Positions 28,618 through 37,159 of a stretch of 64,000 nucleotides of DNA are shown here, one piece after another (within the stretch, counting starts at the first letter, position 1; every line of letters begins with the position of its first letter). The notes beneath the pieces are model-generated. The model worked only from the letters and a program-made list of their open reading frames with translations. It had not been told where the DNA came from and did no database searches. The DNA is from Rhodanobacter sp. DHB23 (GTDB lineage: Bacteria > Pseudomonadota > Gammaproteobacteria > Xanthomonadales > Rhodanobacteraceae): NCBI RefSeq assembly GCF_014842975.1, contig NZ_JACYXK010000016.1, forward strand, positions 43,735 through 107,734, in the 5' to 3' direction. A program made the translations under genes and the position numbers.

Positions 28618-30141
28618 CTACGGCTGCTCCGTCAGCTGCACGCGCAGCGTGCACAGGCCGGCGACGAACAGGCTGGCGCCGCCCACCATCAGGGCCCAGA
28701 CCGGCTGGTCGTGGAAGCAGCGCTTCAGCAGTTCGCCCAGCACGCTGGCGGCGATCAGCTGCGGGATCACGATGAAGAAATTGAAGATGCCCATGTACAC
28801 GCCCATCTTCGCCGCGGGCAGGTTGTCGGAGAGCATCGCGTAGGGCAGCGACAGGATCGAGGCCCACGCAAAGCCCACGCCGACCATCGGCAGCAGCAGC
28901 CAGTGCGGGTCGCGCACGAACAGGAAGGACGCCAGGCCCAGGCCGCCCAGCCACAGGTTGACCAGGTGGCTGGCGCGCAGGCCCCAGCGGCGCACCATCC
29001 GCGGAATGAGCATAGCCGCCACCGCCGCGCAGACGTTGTACGCGGCGGAAAGCACGCCCACCCAGTTCGCCGCCTCGTTGTAGAGCGCGGAGTGCGCGTC
29101 CGTGGCGCCGTACTGCACCTGCGCCACGGTGGCCGTGGCGTAGATCCACATCGCGAACAGCGCGAACCACGAAAACAACTGCACCCAGGCAAGCTGGCGC
29201 ATTGCGGCGGGCATCGCGTGCAGGTCGCCCAGCACGTGGCCGAGCAGGCCGCGCTTTTCCGCCAGCGCGGGACGCATCTTCATGGCGGCCTCGTAACCGA
29301 TCAGCAGCAGGCCGTAGACGGCCAGGCCGGCGGCCAGCAGGTAGACCTCGTCGCGCAGTTGCAGGAACCAGACCAGCACACCGAGCGCGATGCCGGCAAG
29401 CAGCCACAGGCTGCCGCGGCGCCAGATGCCGCGCAGGTCGGGCAGGCTCTCGTGTACCGCCGGTGTGGCATCGAAGCCGCGCAACTGTTCGGGCGGGTAC
29501 TCCTTCGTGCTGAAGACGGTCCACAGCACCGCGCCCAGCAGCGCCGCGCCACCGGCATAGAACGAGTACTTCACGGTGTCGGGAATGCCGCCGTCCGGCG
29601 CCACGTTGCTGACGCCGAGCTGCGCGAGGATCCACGGCAGCATCGAGGCGACCACCGCGCCCGTGCCGATGAAGAAGCTCTGCATCAGGTAGCCCTGCGG
29701 GCGCTGGCGCACCGGCAACTGGTCGGCGACGAAGGCGCGGAACGGCTCCATCGCGACGTTGAAGCTGGCGTCCATCAGCCACAGCAGGATCGCCGCCATC
29801 CACAGCACGCCGGCGTTCGGCATCCACAGCAGGGCCAGCGTGGACAGCAGCGCGCCGGCGAGGAAGTACGGGCGCCGCCGCCCCAGCCGGGTCCAGGTGC
29901 GGTCGGAGTAGTGGCCGATGATCGGCTGCACGATCAGGCCGGTGAGCGGCGCGGCGATCCACAGCGAAGGGATCTGCTCCAACGAGGCGCCCAGCGTCTG
30001 GAAGATGCGGCTGACGTCGGCGGTCTGCAGCGCAAAGCCGAACTGGATGCCGAGGAAGCCGAAGCACATGTTCCAGATCTGCCGGAACGACAGCTCGGGC
30101 TGTTGCTGCGCTGGCGCGCGGTGGGTGGAGACGGGCGGCAA
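28618..30141 (-). CDS. SLC45/MalY-like MFS sugar transporter
   Basis: A 507-residue, twelve-helix major facilitator. The family pattern is WNMCFGFLGIQFGFALQTAD near residue 24, then PIIGHYSDRTWTRLGRRRPY (loop 2-3 motif) and VGFAWASILSLPYAMLSDNL. Similar proteins import maltose or sucrose by proton symport, for example MalY-type transporters near TonB receptors. The start is TTG at 30141, preceded by CAGGA; no ATG fits until inside the first helix. It diverges from the GH2 operon across 287 bases that contain the shared palindrome at 30354-30371. Confidence 0.85.
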   Translation of the reverse strand: MPPVSTHRAPAQQQPELSFRQIWNMCFGFLGIQFGFALQTADVSRIFQTLGASLEQIPSLWIAAPLTGLIVQPIIGHYSDRTWTRLGRRRPYFLAGALLSTLALLWMPNAGVLWMAAILLWLMDASFNVAMEPFRAFVADQLPVRQRPQGYLMQSFFIGTGAVVASMLPWILAQLGVSNVAPDGGIPDTVKYSFYAGGAALLGAVLWTVFSTKEYPPEQLRGFDATPAVHESLPDLRGIWRRGSLWLLAGIALGVLVWFLQLRDEVYLLAAGLAVYGLLLIGYEAAMKMRPALAEKRGLLGHVLGDLHAMPAAMRQLAWVQLFSWFALFAMWIYATATVAQVQYGATDAHSALYNEAANWVGVLSAAYNVCAAVAAMLIPRMVRRWGLRASHLVNLWLGGLGLASFLFVRDPHWLLLPMVGVGFAWASILSLPYAMLSDNLPAAKMGVYMGIFNFFIVIPQLIAASVLGELLKRCFHDQPVWALMVGGASLFVAGLCTLRVQLTEQP

Positions 30142-30353
30142 GGGTACGGTCCTGCACGGGGTGACTCCGCGAGGTTAGGTGGCATCGCAGTGCAGCAGCC
30201 AGCCCGGTGCATACGTATTCATGCGGTGCCATCGCCGTTCGTGCATGCGGAGACAGGGCGCTTTGGATCGGTTGAAGCCGCCCGGTCGTGCGATTGCGTT
30301 CACGGATTTTGCGTTGCGGCATGCGCCGGGATCGGGTCGGTGCTAGCGTCCAC

Positions 30354-30371
30354 ATGGATCGATCTAAATTT
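30354..30371. promoter_or_regulatory. Palindromic operator-like site A before the GH2 operon
   Basis: ATGGATCGATCTAAATTT, centred on GATC|GATC, is 58 bases before the beta-mannosidase start codon. It shares CGATCTAAAT with site B (41279), site C (49600) and site D (49681, variant). The central CG and dyad symmetry are typical of LacI-family operators. Confidence 0.65.
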
Positions 30372-30428
30372 GGCTGCGACCGGCGTGGTCGCACACCGGC
30401 GCGCGGCGACATTGAAGAGGGGTGGGCG

Positions 30429-33095
30429 ATGAAGAAGCGGTGGACGCGATGCATGCCGGCATGCCGCAGCCTGTTGCCGGTACTGGCGATCCTGGCGCTG
30501 GCCTTGCCCTTGCCGGGCATGGCTTCGACGCTGGCGACGCAATCGCTGGACGGCGGCTGGCAGTTCCGCCTGCTGCCCGGCGACAAGCACGTCGCCGACC
30601 ATCCGGCCGCCGCGCAGTGGCTGCCTGCCACCGTGCCCGGCACCGTGCAGACCGACCTGCTCGCCGCGAAGCTGGTGCCCGATCCCTATTGGCGCGACAA
30701 CGAGGCGAAGATCCAGTGGGTGGGCCTGTCCGACTGGCAGTACCGCAGCACGTTCACCGTGGACGCGGCCACGCTGGCGCGCAAGCATGTGGAACTGGTG
30801 TTCGACGGGTTGGACACCTTCGCCGACGTCTCGCTCAACGGCCACAAGCTGCTCGCCGCCGACAACATGTTCCGCCGCTGGCGCGTGCCGGTGAAGGCGT
30901 GGCTGCATGCGGGCACGAACACGCTGGAAGTCACCCTGCATTCGCCGATCGCGCGCCTGCAGCCCTGGTTGCTGAAGCAGCCGTATGCGCTGCCGGGCGA
31001 GTTCGATTCGGCCTTCGGCGACGAGCCTGAAGGCAAGCAGACGGCGAACTACGTGCGCAAGGCCGCGTGGCAGTACGGCTGGGACTGGGGCCCGCGCATC
31101 GTCACCGAAGGCATCTGGAAGGACGTGAAGCTGGAAAGCTGGGACGCGCTGCGCCTCGCCGGTTTCCACATCGCGCAACCGAAGGTCACCGCGGACGTCG
31201 CAGAACTGCAGGCGCAACTCGACATCCACGCCGATGCCGCAGGCCAGGCCAAGGCCACGCTGCGTTGGCGCGCGCCGGACGGCAGCACGCAATCGCAGGA
31301 CAGCGACATCGCGCTGAGGGCCGGCGACAACCACATCGCGCTGCCGCTGCAGATCGCCCATCCGCAACGCTGGTGGCCGGTGGGCTACGGCGCGCCGAAC
31401 CTGTACGACTTCCACGTCGACGTGGCCATGGATGGACAGGTCGTGGCCAGCGCGGACCGCAGCACCGGCCTGCGCAGCATCGAACTGCGCCGGCAGAAGG
31501 ACCAGTGGGGCAAGAGCTTCGCGTTCGTGGTGAACGGCGTGCCCATCTTCGCCAAGGGCGCCGACGTCATCCCGCAGGACATGTTCCCGAACCGCGTCAC
31601 CCCGGCGCGCATCGATGCGATGCTGCAGTCCGCGCGCGACGCCAACATGAACATGCTGCGCCTCTGGGGCGGCGGCTATTACTTCGACGACGCGTTCTAC
31701 GCCGAGGCCGACAGGCTGGGCCTGATGGTGTGGCAGGACTTCATGTTCGGCGGCGCGATCCCGCCCTACGACAAGGCCTTCCGCGACAACACGCGCATCG
31801 AGGCGATCGAGCAGGTGGACCGCCTGCGCGACCATCCCTCCATCGTGCTGTGGGCCGGCAACAACGAGGTGGAAACCGCGTGGGAGACCTGGGGCGGCGG
31901 CGCGCATCTCGAAGCCACCCTGCCCAAGGCCGAAGTGCAGCGCATCGTGCAGGGCATGCGCGAACTGTTCGACCATGTGCTGCGCGACGTGGTAGCCACG
32001 CAGTCGCCCGAAGTGCCGTACTGGCCGAGCACGCCCAGCAGCGACTACGACGAGCAGGCCAACGTGCTGGACAACGGTGACTACCACTACTGGAACGTGT
32101 GGTCGGGCAAGGCGTTGCCGCCGACGGCCTATCTCGACGTCACCCCGCGCTTCCAGTCCGAATACGGCCTGCAGTCGTTCCCGGCCATGGCGACGCTGCG
32201 CAGCGTGCTCGAACCGGGCGATCTCGACATCGATTCGCCGGTGCTGCGCGCACACCAGAAGTTCGACAAAGGCAAGGGCAACCAGCGCCTGCTGATGTAC
32301 GTGGAGCGCGGCTACGGCAAGCCGAAGGACTTCGCGTCGCTGGTCTACCTCAGCCAGGTGATGCAGGCCGAAGGCATCCAGTTGGCCGCCGAACACCTGC
32401 GCGCCTCGCGCCCGCAGAGCATGGGTTCGTTGTACTGGCAGCTCAATGACGTATGGCCCGGGGCCACCTGGGCCAGCATCGACTACTACGGCCGTTGGAA
32501 GGCGCTGCAGTACCACGCGAAACGTTTCTATGCGCCACTGCGCGTGGTGGCGATCCGCAAGAACGGCAAGACGCAGGTGTCGCTGGTCTCCGACCGCACC
32601 GAGGCGTTCGATGCCGAACTCCGCGTGCGCGTGCTCGACATGGATGGCAAGTCGTTGTGGGAACACACGCAGCCCGCGCACGTCGCGGCGCTGGCCAGCA
32701 CGCCGGCCGGCGATTACGCCGACGCGCAGCTGCTGCACGGCGGCGATCCGCGCCACACGGTGGCGGTGTTCGAGTTGCTCGACCACGGCAAGCTGCTTTC
32801 GCGCCATCTGGTCTGGTTCGATGACGCGAAGAACCTGGCGTTGCCCGATCCCGGCCTGAAGGCGACGCTTTCCGCCGATGGCCACAGCGTCACGGTGAGC
32901 GCGCAGCATCTCGCACGCGAGGTCTGGGTGGATTTCGGCGAGGCCGATCCCGACGCGCGGCTGTCCGACAACGCCTTCGACCTGCTGCCCGGCGAATCGG
33001 TGACGCTGCAGGTGGACAGCATGGCCGATGCAGCGGTCTTGCGGCGTGCATTGACGGTGCGCAGCTTGTATGGCGCCACGGTAACCACGCCATGA
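30429..33095 (+). CDS. GH2 exo-beta-mannosidase (NixH-like position)
   Basis: An 888-residue exported enzyme of the GH2 beta-mannosidase branch. It has a Sec-type signal peptide (RSLLPVLAILALALPLPGMA-ST), a jelly-roll domain (LDGGWQFRLLPGD), a TIM barrel with MLRLWGGGYYFDDAFYAEAD and VWQDFMFGGAIPPYD, the acid/base Glu in LWAGNNEVETAW (near residue 478) and the nucleophile Glu in FQSEYGLQSFP (near 576). In N-glycans it would remove the core beta-1,4-mannose. It is the first gene of the packed GH operon, and its stop overlaps the GH3 start (ATGA). The operator-like site A lies just upstream. Confidence 0.9.
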   Translation: MKKRWTRCMPACRSLLPVLAILALALPLPGMASTLATQSLDGGWQFRLLPGDKHVADHPAAAQWLPATVPGTVQTDLLAAKLVPDPYWRDNEAKIQWVGLSDWQYRSTFTVDAATLARKHVELVFDGLDTFADVSLNGHKLLAADNMFRRWRVPVKAWLHAGTNTLEVTLHSPIARLQPWLLKQPYALPGEFDSAFGDEPEGKQTANYVRKAAWQYGWDWGPRIVTEGIWKDVKLESWDALRLAGFHIAQPKVTADVAELQAQLDIHADAAGQAKATLRWRAPDGSTQSQDSDIALRAGDNHIALPLQIAHPQRWWPVGYGAPNLYDFHVDVAMDGQVVASADRSTGLRSIELRRQKDQWGKSFAFVVNGVPIFAKGADVIPQDMFPNRVTPARIDAMLQSARDANMNMLRLWGGGYYFDDAFYAEADRLGLMVWQDFMFGGAIPPYDKAFRDNTRIEAIEQVDRLRDHPSIVLWAGNNEVETAWETWGGGAHLEATLPKAEVQRIVQGMRELFDHVLRDVVATQSPEVPYWPSTPSSDYDEQANVLDNGDYHYWNVWSGKALPPTAYLDVTPRFQSEYGLQSFPAMATLRSVLEPGDLDIDSPVLRAHQKFDKGKGNQRLLMYVERGYGKPKDFASLVYLSQVMQAEGIQLAAEHLRASRPQSMGSLYWQLNDVWPGATWASIDYYGRWKALQYHAKRFYAPLRVVAIRKNGKTQVSLVSDRTEAFDAELRVRVLDMDGKSLWEHTQPAHVAALASTPAGDYADAQLLHGGDPRHTVAVFELLDHGKLLSRHLVWFDDAKNLALPDPGLKATLSADGHSVTVSAQHLAREVWVDFGEADPDARLSDNAFDLLPGESVTLQVDSMADAAVLRRALTVRSLYGATVTTP

Positions 33096-35686
33096 CGAAA
33101 CGCACCGCCAGTGTCGCGGCTCTCACGTTGCTGCTGGCGGCGACAGGCGCTGCCGCGCAGACGCAGAGCGCGGTGGCGCGCGCGTCGGCGCTGGTGGCAA
33201 AGATGACATTGGCGGAGAAGGTGTCGCAGCTACAGAACGACGCGCCGGCGATCCCGCGCCTCGGCGTGTCCGCCTACGAGTGGTGGAACGAGGGCCTGCA
33301 TGGCCATGCCCGCGACGGCTACGCCACCGTGTTCCCGCAGGCGATCGGCCTGGCCGCAAGCTGGGATGCGCCGTTGTTGCAGGCGGTGGGAACGACGGTG
33401 TCGGTCGAGTCGCGCGCCCGCTTCAACATGGTCGGCGCTGGCAAGGCGCACGCGCGCTACCAGGGCCTGACGATCTGGTCGCCGAACATCAACATCGACC
33501 GCGATCCGCGCTGGGGCCGCGGTCAGGAAACCTACGGGGAGGATCCCTTCCTCACCGGCAGCCTCGCGGTGGCCTTCGTGCATGGCATCCAGGGCGACGA
33601 TGCGCAGCATCCGCGTGCCATCGCCACGCCCAAGCACTTCGTGGCGCACAGCGGGCCGGAGACCGGTCGCGACAGTTTCAACGCAGTGGTGTCACCGCAT
33701 GACCTGCAAGATACCTACCTGCCGGCGTTCCGCGCCGCCGTCACCGAAGGCGGCGCCGGTTCGGTGATGTGTTCCTACAACGCGTTGGACGGCGTGCCGA
33801 TGTGCGCCAACGCGACGTTGCTGGACACGCGCCTGCGCAAGGACTGGGGCTTCACCGGCTACGTGGTATCCGATTGCGACGCGGTGGGCGACATCTCGTC
33901 CTTCCACCACTACAAGCCCGACGAGGAACAGGCTGCCGCGGCGGCGCTGCGCGCCGGCACCGATCTCGACTGCGGCCACACCTACGCCAGCCTTGCCGCC
34001 GCAGTGCGCAAGGGCGAGCTGCCCGAGTCCGCGCTGGATGCTGCGCTGGTACGGCTGTTCACCGCACGCTACCGCCTCGGCGAACTCGGCGGTGACGAGA
34101 CGTATGCACACTTCGGTGCGAACGACGTCGACAGCGCCGCGCATCGCAAGCTGGCGCTGCAGGCCGCGCAGGAATCGCTGGTACTGCTGAAGAACGCCCG
34201 CGACACGTTGCCGTTGCGCAACGGCCTGCGCCTTGCGGTGATCGGCCCCGATGCCGACACGCTGGAAACGCTGGAGGCGAACTACCACGGCGTGGCGCGT
34301 GCCCCGGTGACGCCGCTGCAAGGTTTGCGCGAACGCTTCGGCAACGAAGCCGTGAGCTATGCGCAGGGTGCCCCGGTGGCAGCCGGCGTGCCGATTGCGG
34401 TGCCGGAGACCGCGTTTCGCACGGCGGGCGGAGAGGCTGGCCTCAGCGCCGAGTATTACGCGAACGCGGACTTCAGCGGCGCGGCGAAACTCTCGCGCAC
34501 CGACCGCGTGATCGACTTCGACTGGGATCGCGCGCCTCCGGCCGATGGCCTGGCTGTCGATCACTATGCCGTGCGCTGGAGCGGCGAGCTGTTGCCGCCG
34601 GGGCCGGGCGACTACACGCTGGTCGCGCACGTGGATCGCTGCTTCGACTGTGATACGCACGACGCCGTGCGCCTGTTCGTGGACGGCAAGCCGGTGCTCG
34701 CGGATGACGGCGACGACAAGCACATGCAGGCGAAGCTGCACTTCGCCGACGGCAAGCCGCATGCGCTGCGCATGGAACTGCTGCATCGCGGCCATGACAG
34801 CGGTGTGCGCCTGCAGTGGCTGGCACCGCCCGCGATGCAACTGGCCGAAGCCGATCGCGCGATGCGCGCGGCGGATGCGGTGGTCGCCTTCGTCGGCCTG
34901 TCGCCGGATGTCGAAGGCGAGGCGCTGCAGATCGAGGTGCCCGGTTTCGCGGGCGGCGACCGCACCTCGCTGGCCCTGCCGGCGCCGCAACGCATGCTGC
35001 TGGAACATGCTGCGGCCTCCGGCAAGCCGCTGGTCGTGGTGCTGATGTCCGGTGGCGCGGTGGCGCTGGATTGGGCGAAGCAGCATGCCGACGCCATCCT
35101 CGCCGCGTGGTATCCGGGGCAGGCCGGCGGCACGGCGATCGCGCAGGCGTTGGCCGGAGACACCAATCCGGGTGGACGCCTGCCGGTGACGTTCTATCGT
35201 TCGGTGCAGGACCTGCCGCCGTTCACCAGCTACGCGATGCAGGGGCGCACGTACCGCTATTTCCGCGGCACGCCGCTGTATCCGTTCGGCTACGGCCTCA
35301 GCTACACGCATTTCGCCTATGCCACGCCCACGTTGTCGACGCAGGCACTGAAGGCCGGCGACACGCTGCAGGTGAGCGCCGAGCTGCGCAATGACGGCAC
35401 GCGCGCGGGCGACGAGGTGGTGCAGGTCTACCTGGATGCGCCGCCATCGCCGCTGACGCCGCGGCATGCGCTGGTCGGCTTCCAGCGCGTGCATCTCGCG
35501 CCCGGCGAAAGCCGGCGCGTGGACTTCACGCTGTCGCCGCGCGACGTGAGCAGCGTGGATGCGGCAGGCACGCGCACCGTCGAGCCAGGCCTCTATCACG
35601 TGTTCATCGGCGGTGGCCAGCCCGGCGATGCCGCGGGTGTCGCATCCGCATTCACCATCAACGGCAACGAGGTGTTGGCGCCATGA
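33092..35686 (+). CDS. nixI: GH3 glycosidase with PA14 insert (NixI-like beta-xylosidase)
   Basis: An 864-residue enzyme with signal peptide MTKRTASVAALTLLLAATGA-AAQ. The GH3 N-domain holds the nucleophile Asp in YVVSDCDAVGDI (near residue 264). The C-domain follows after a PA14-type insertion around residues 450-590 (AGLSAEYYANADFSGAA ... YTLVAHVDRCFDCDTHDAVR), and a fibronectin-like tail ends the protein. By family and position (between GH2 and GH125) it corresponds to Xanthomonas campestris NixI, which cleaves the beta-1,2-xylose of plant N-glycans. Other GH3 specificities (beta-glucosidase) cannot be excluded from sequence alone. It overlaps both neighbours by four bases. Confidence 0.85.
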   Translation: MTKRTASVAALTLLLAATGAAAQTQSAVARASALVAKMTLAEKVSQLQNDAPAIPRLGVSAYEWWNEGLHGHARDGYATVFPQAIGLAASWDAPLLQAVGTTVSVESRARFNMVGAGKAHARYQGLTIWSPNINIDRDPRWGRGQETYGEDPFLTGSLAVAFVHGIQGDDAQHPRAIATPKHFVAHSGPETGRDSFNAVVSPHDLQDTYLPAFRAAVTEGGAGSVMCSYNALDGVPMCANATLLDTRLRKDWGFTGYVVSDCDAVGDISSFHHYKPDEEQAAAAALRAGTDLDCGHTYASLAAAVRKGELPESALDAALVRLFTARYRLGELGGDETYAHFGANDVDSAAHRKLALQAAQESLVLLKNARDTLPLRNGLRLAVIGPDADTLETLEANYHGVARAPVTPLQGLRERFGNEAVSYAQGAPVAAGVPIAVPETAFRTAGGEAGLSAEYYANADFSGAAKLSRTDRVIDFDWDRAPPADGLAVDHYAVRWSGELLPPGPGDYTLVAHVDRCFDCDTHDAVRLFVDGKPVLADDGDDKHMQAKLHFADGKPHALRMELLHRGHDSGVRLQWLAPPAMQLAEADRAMRAADAVVAFVGLSPDVEGEALQIEVPGFAGGDRTSLALPAPQRMLLEHAAASGKPLVVVLMSGGAVALDWAKQHADAILAAWYPGQAGGTAIAQALAGDTNPGGRLPVTFYRSVQDLPPFTSYAMQGRTYRYFRGTPLYPFGYGLSYTHFAYATPTLSTQALKAGDTLQVSAELRNDGTRAGDEVVQVYLDAPPSPLTPRHALVGFQRVHLAPGESRRVDFTLSPRDVSSVDAAGTRTVEPGLYHVFIGGGQPGDAAGVASAFTINGNEVLAP

Positions 35687-37122
35687 CCCTGGATACGCTT
35701 TCCCGGCGCGGCATGCTCAAGCTGATGGGGGCGGGCGCCGTCGCGCTGGCCTCGTCGCGTTTCGCCATGGCCGGCACGGCGCAGGCGCGGCCCGACCGTC
35801 GCCCGCCGCCGGGCAAGCGCAAGTTCACCAGCGCCGCGGTGGAAGCGGAGATCGCGCGCGTGCAGGCGAAGATCGGCGATCCCGAACTCAAGTGGATGTT
35901 CGGCAACTGCTACCCGAACACGCTGGACACCACCGTGCAGATCGGCACGCTGCACGGCAAGCCGGACACCTTCGTCATCACCGGCGACATCGACGCGATG
36001 TGGCTGCGCGATTCCTCCGCGCAGGTGTGGCCGTATCTGCCGCTGGCGGCGAAGGACGAATCCTTGCGCCGCTTGTACCGCGGGCTGATCCATCGCCATG
36101 CGGCCTGCATCGCGATCGATCCCTATGCCAATGCGTTCATGCCCGATCCGCAGGCGCGTACCAACCTGAGCTGGGCGCAGCACGACCTCACCGACATGAA
36201 ACCCGGCGTGGCCGAGCGCAAGTGGGAGATCGACTCGTTGTGCTGGACGATACGCATCGCCCACGGCTACTGGAAAGCCACCGGCGACCGCGTGCCGTTC
36301 GACGACGACTGGCGCGCCGCGATGCATTCAGTGCTGGCGACGTTCCGTACGGAGCAGCGCAAGCACGGGCCGGGGCCGTACCATTTCCAGCGCGGGTCGG
36401 CGGTGCCCACCGACACCGTGCCGCTGGATGGCTACGGCAATCCCGCGTTGCCGGTGGGCCTGATCTGCTCGATGTTCCGGCCTTCGGACGACGCCTGCAT
36501 CTATCCGCTGTTCGTGCCGGCGAATGCCTTTGCCGTGGTCTCGCTGCGGCAACTTGCGGAGATGTCGCGCGCCCTGCATGGCGATGCCGCCTTCGCCACC
36601 GATTGCGAGGCGCTGGCCGCCGAGGTGCAGGCGGCGCTGGAGAAGTACGCCGTGATGAGCGAGGCCGGCGAGGATTTCTGGGCCTACGAGGTGGACGGCT
36701 ACGGCAACCAGCTGTTCATGGACGACGCCAACGTGCCCAGCCTGCTGGCCTTGCCCTATCTCGGTTTCTGCACGCGCGACGATGCACGCTACCGGCGTAC
36801 CCGTGCGCGCGCCTGGGGTGGGCGCAATCCGTATTTCTTCCGCGGCACGGCAGCGGAAGGCATCGGGGGCCCGCACGAAGGCCTGCGCATGATCTGGCCG
36901 ATGTCGCTGATGGTACGCGCGCTGACCAGTGGCGACGCGGGCGAGATCCGCCAGTGCCTGCACTGGCTCAAGACCACCCACGCCGGCACCGGCTTCATGC
37001 ACGAGGCCTTCGATCAGGACGATCCGGCGAAATTCACGCGGCCCTGGTTCGCCTGGGCCAACAGCCTGTTCGGCGAGCTGATCGCCGGGCTGGCCGACCA
37101 CCACCCCGAACTGCTGCGGTAA
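35683..37122 (+). CDS. nixJ: GH125 exo-alpha-1,6-mannosidase (NixJ-like)
   Basis: A 479-residue GH125 enzyme. The N-terminus MTLDTLSRRGMLKLMGAGAV carries a twin-arginine (Tat) signal. The catalytic (alpha/alpha)6 fold shows ITGDIDAMWLRDSSAQVWPY near residue 100, KWEIDSLCWTIRIAHGYWKA and FRGTAAEGIGGPHEGLRMIW. The family removes alpha-1,6-linked mannose with inversion. The Xanthomonas campestris homologue NixJ takes the alpha-1,6-mannose from the N-glycan core after NixK and NixI have acted. Export by Tat, unlike the Sec signals of the neighbouring GH2 and GH3, implies cytoplasmic folding. The ATG overlaps the GH3 stop. Confidence 0.92.
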   Translation: MTLDTLSRRGMLKLMGAGAVALASSRFAMAGTAQARPDRRPPPGKRKFTSAAVEAEIARVQAKIGDPELKWMFGNCYPNTLDTTVQIGTLHGKPDTFVITGDIDAMWLRDSSAQVWPYLPLAAKDESLRRLYRGLIHRHAACIAIDPYANAFMPDPQARTNLSWAQHDLTDMKPGVAERKWEIDSLCWTIRIAHGYWKATGDRVPFDDDWRAAMHSVLATFRTEQRKHGPGPYHFQRGSAVPTDTVPLDGYGNPALPVGLICSMFRPSDDACIYPLFVPANAFAVVSLRQLAEMSRALHGDAAFATDCEALAAEVQAALEKYAVMSEAGEDFWAYEVDGYGNQLFMDDANVPSLLALPYLGFCTRDDARYRRTRARAWGGRNPYFFRGTAAEGIGGPHEGLRMIWPMSLMVRALTSGDAGEIRQCLHWLKTTHAGTGFMHEAFDQDDPAKFTRPWFAWANSLFGELIAGLADHHPELLR

Positions 37123-37159
37123 CCGCCGCACCTCCACATCCCCGAAGGAGACCACGACC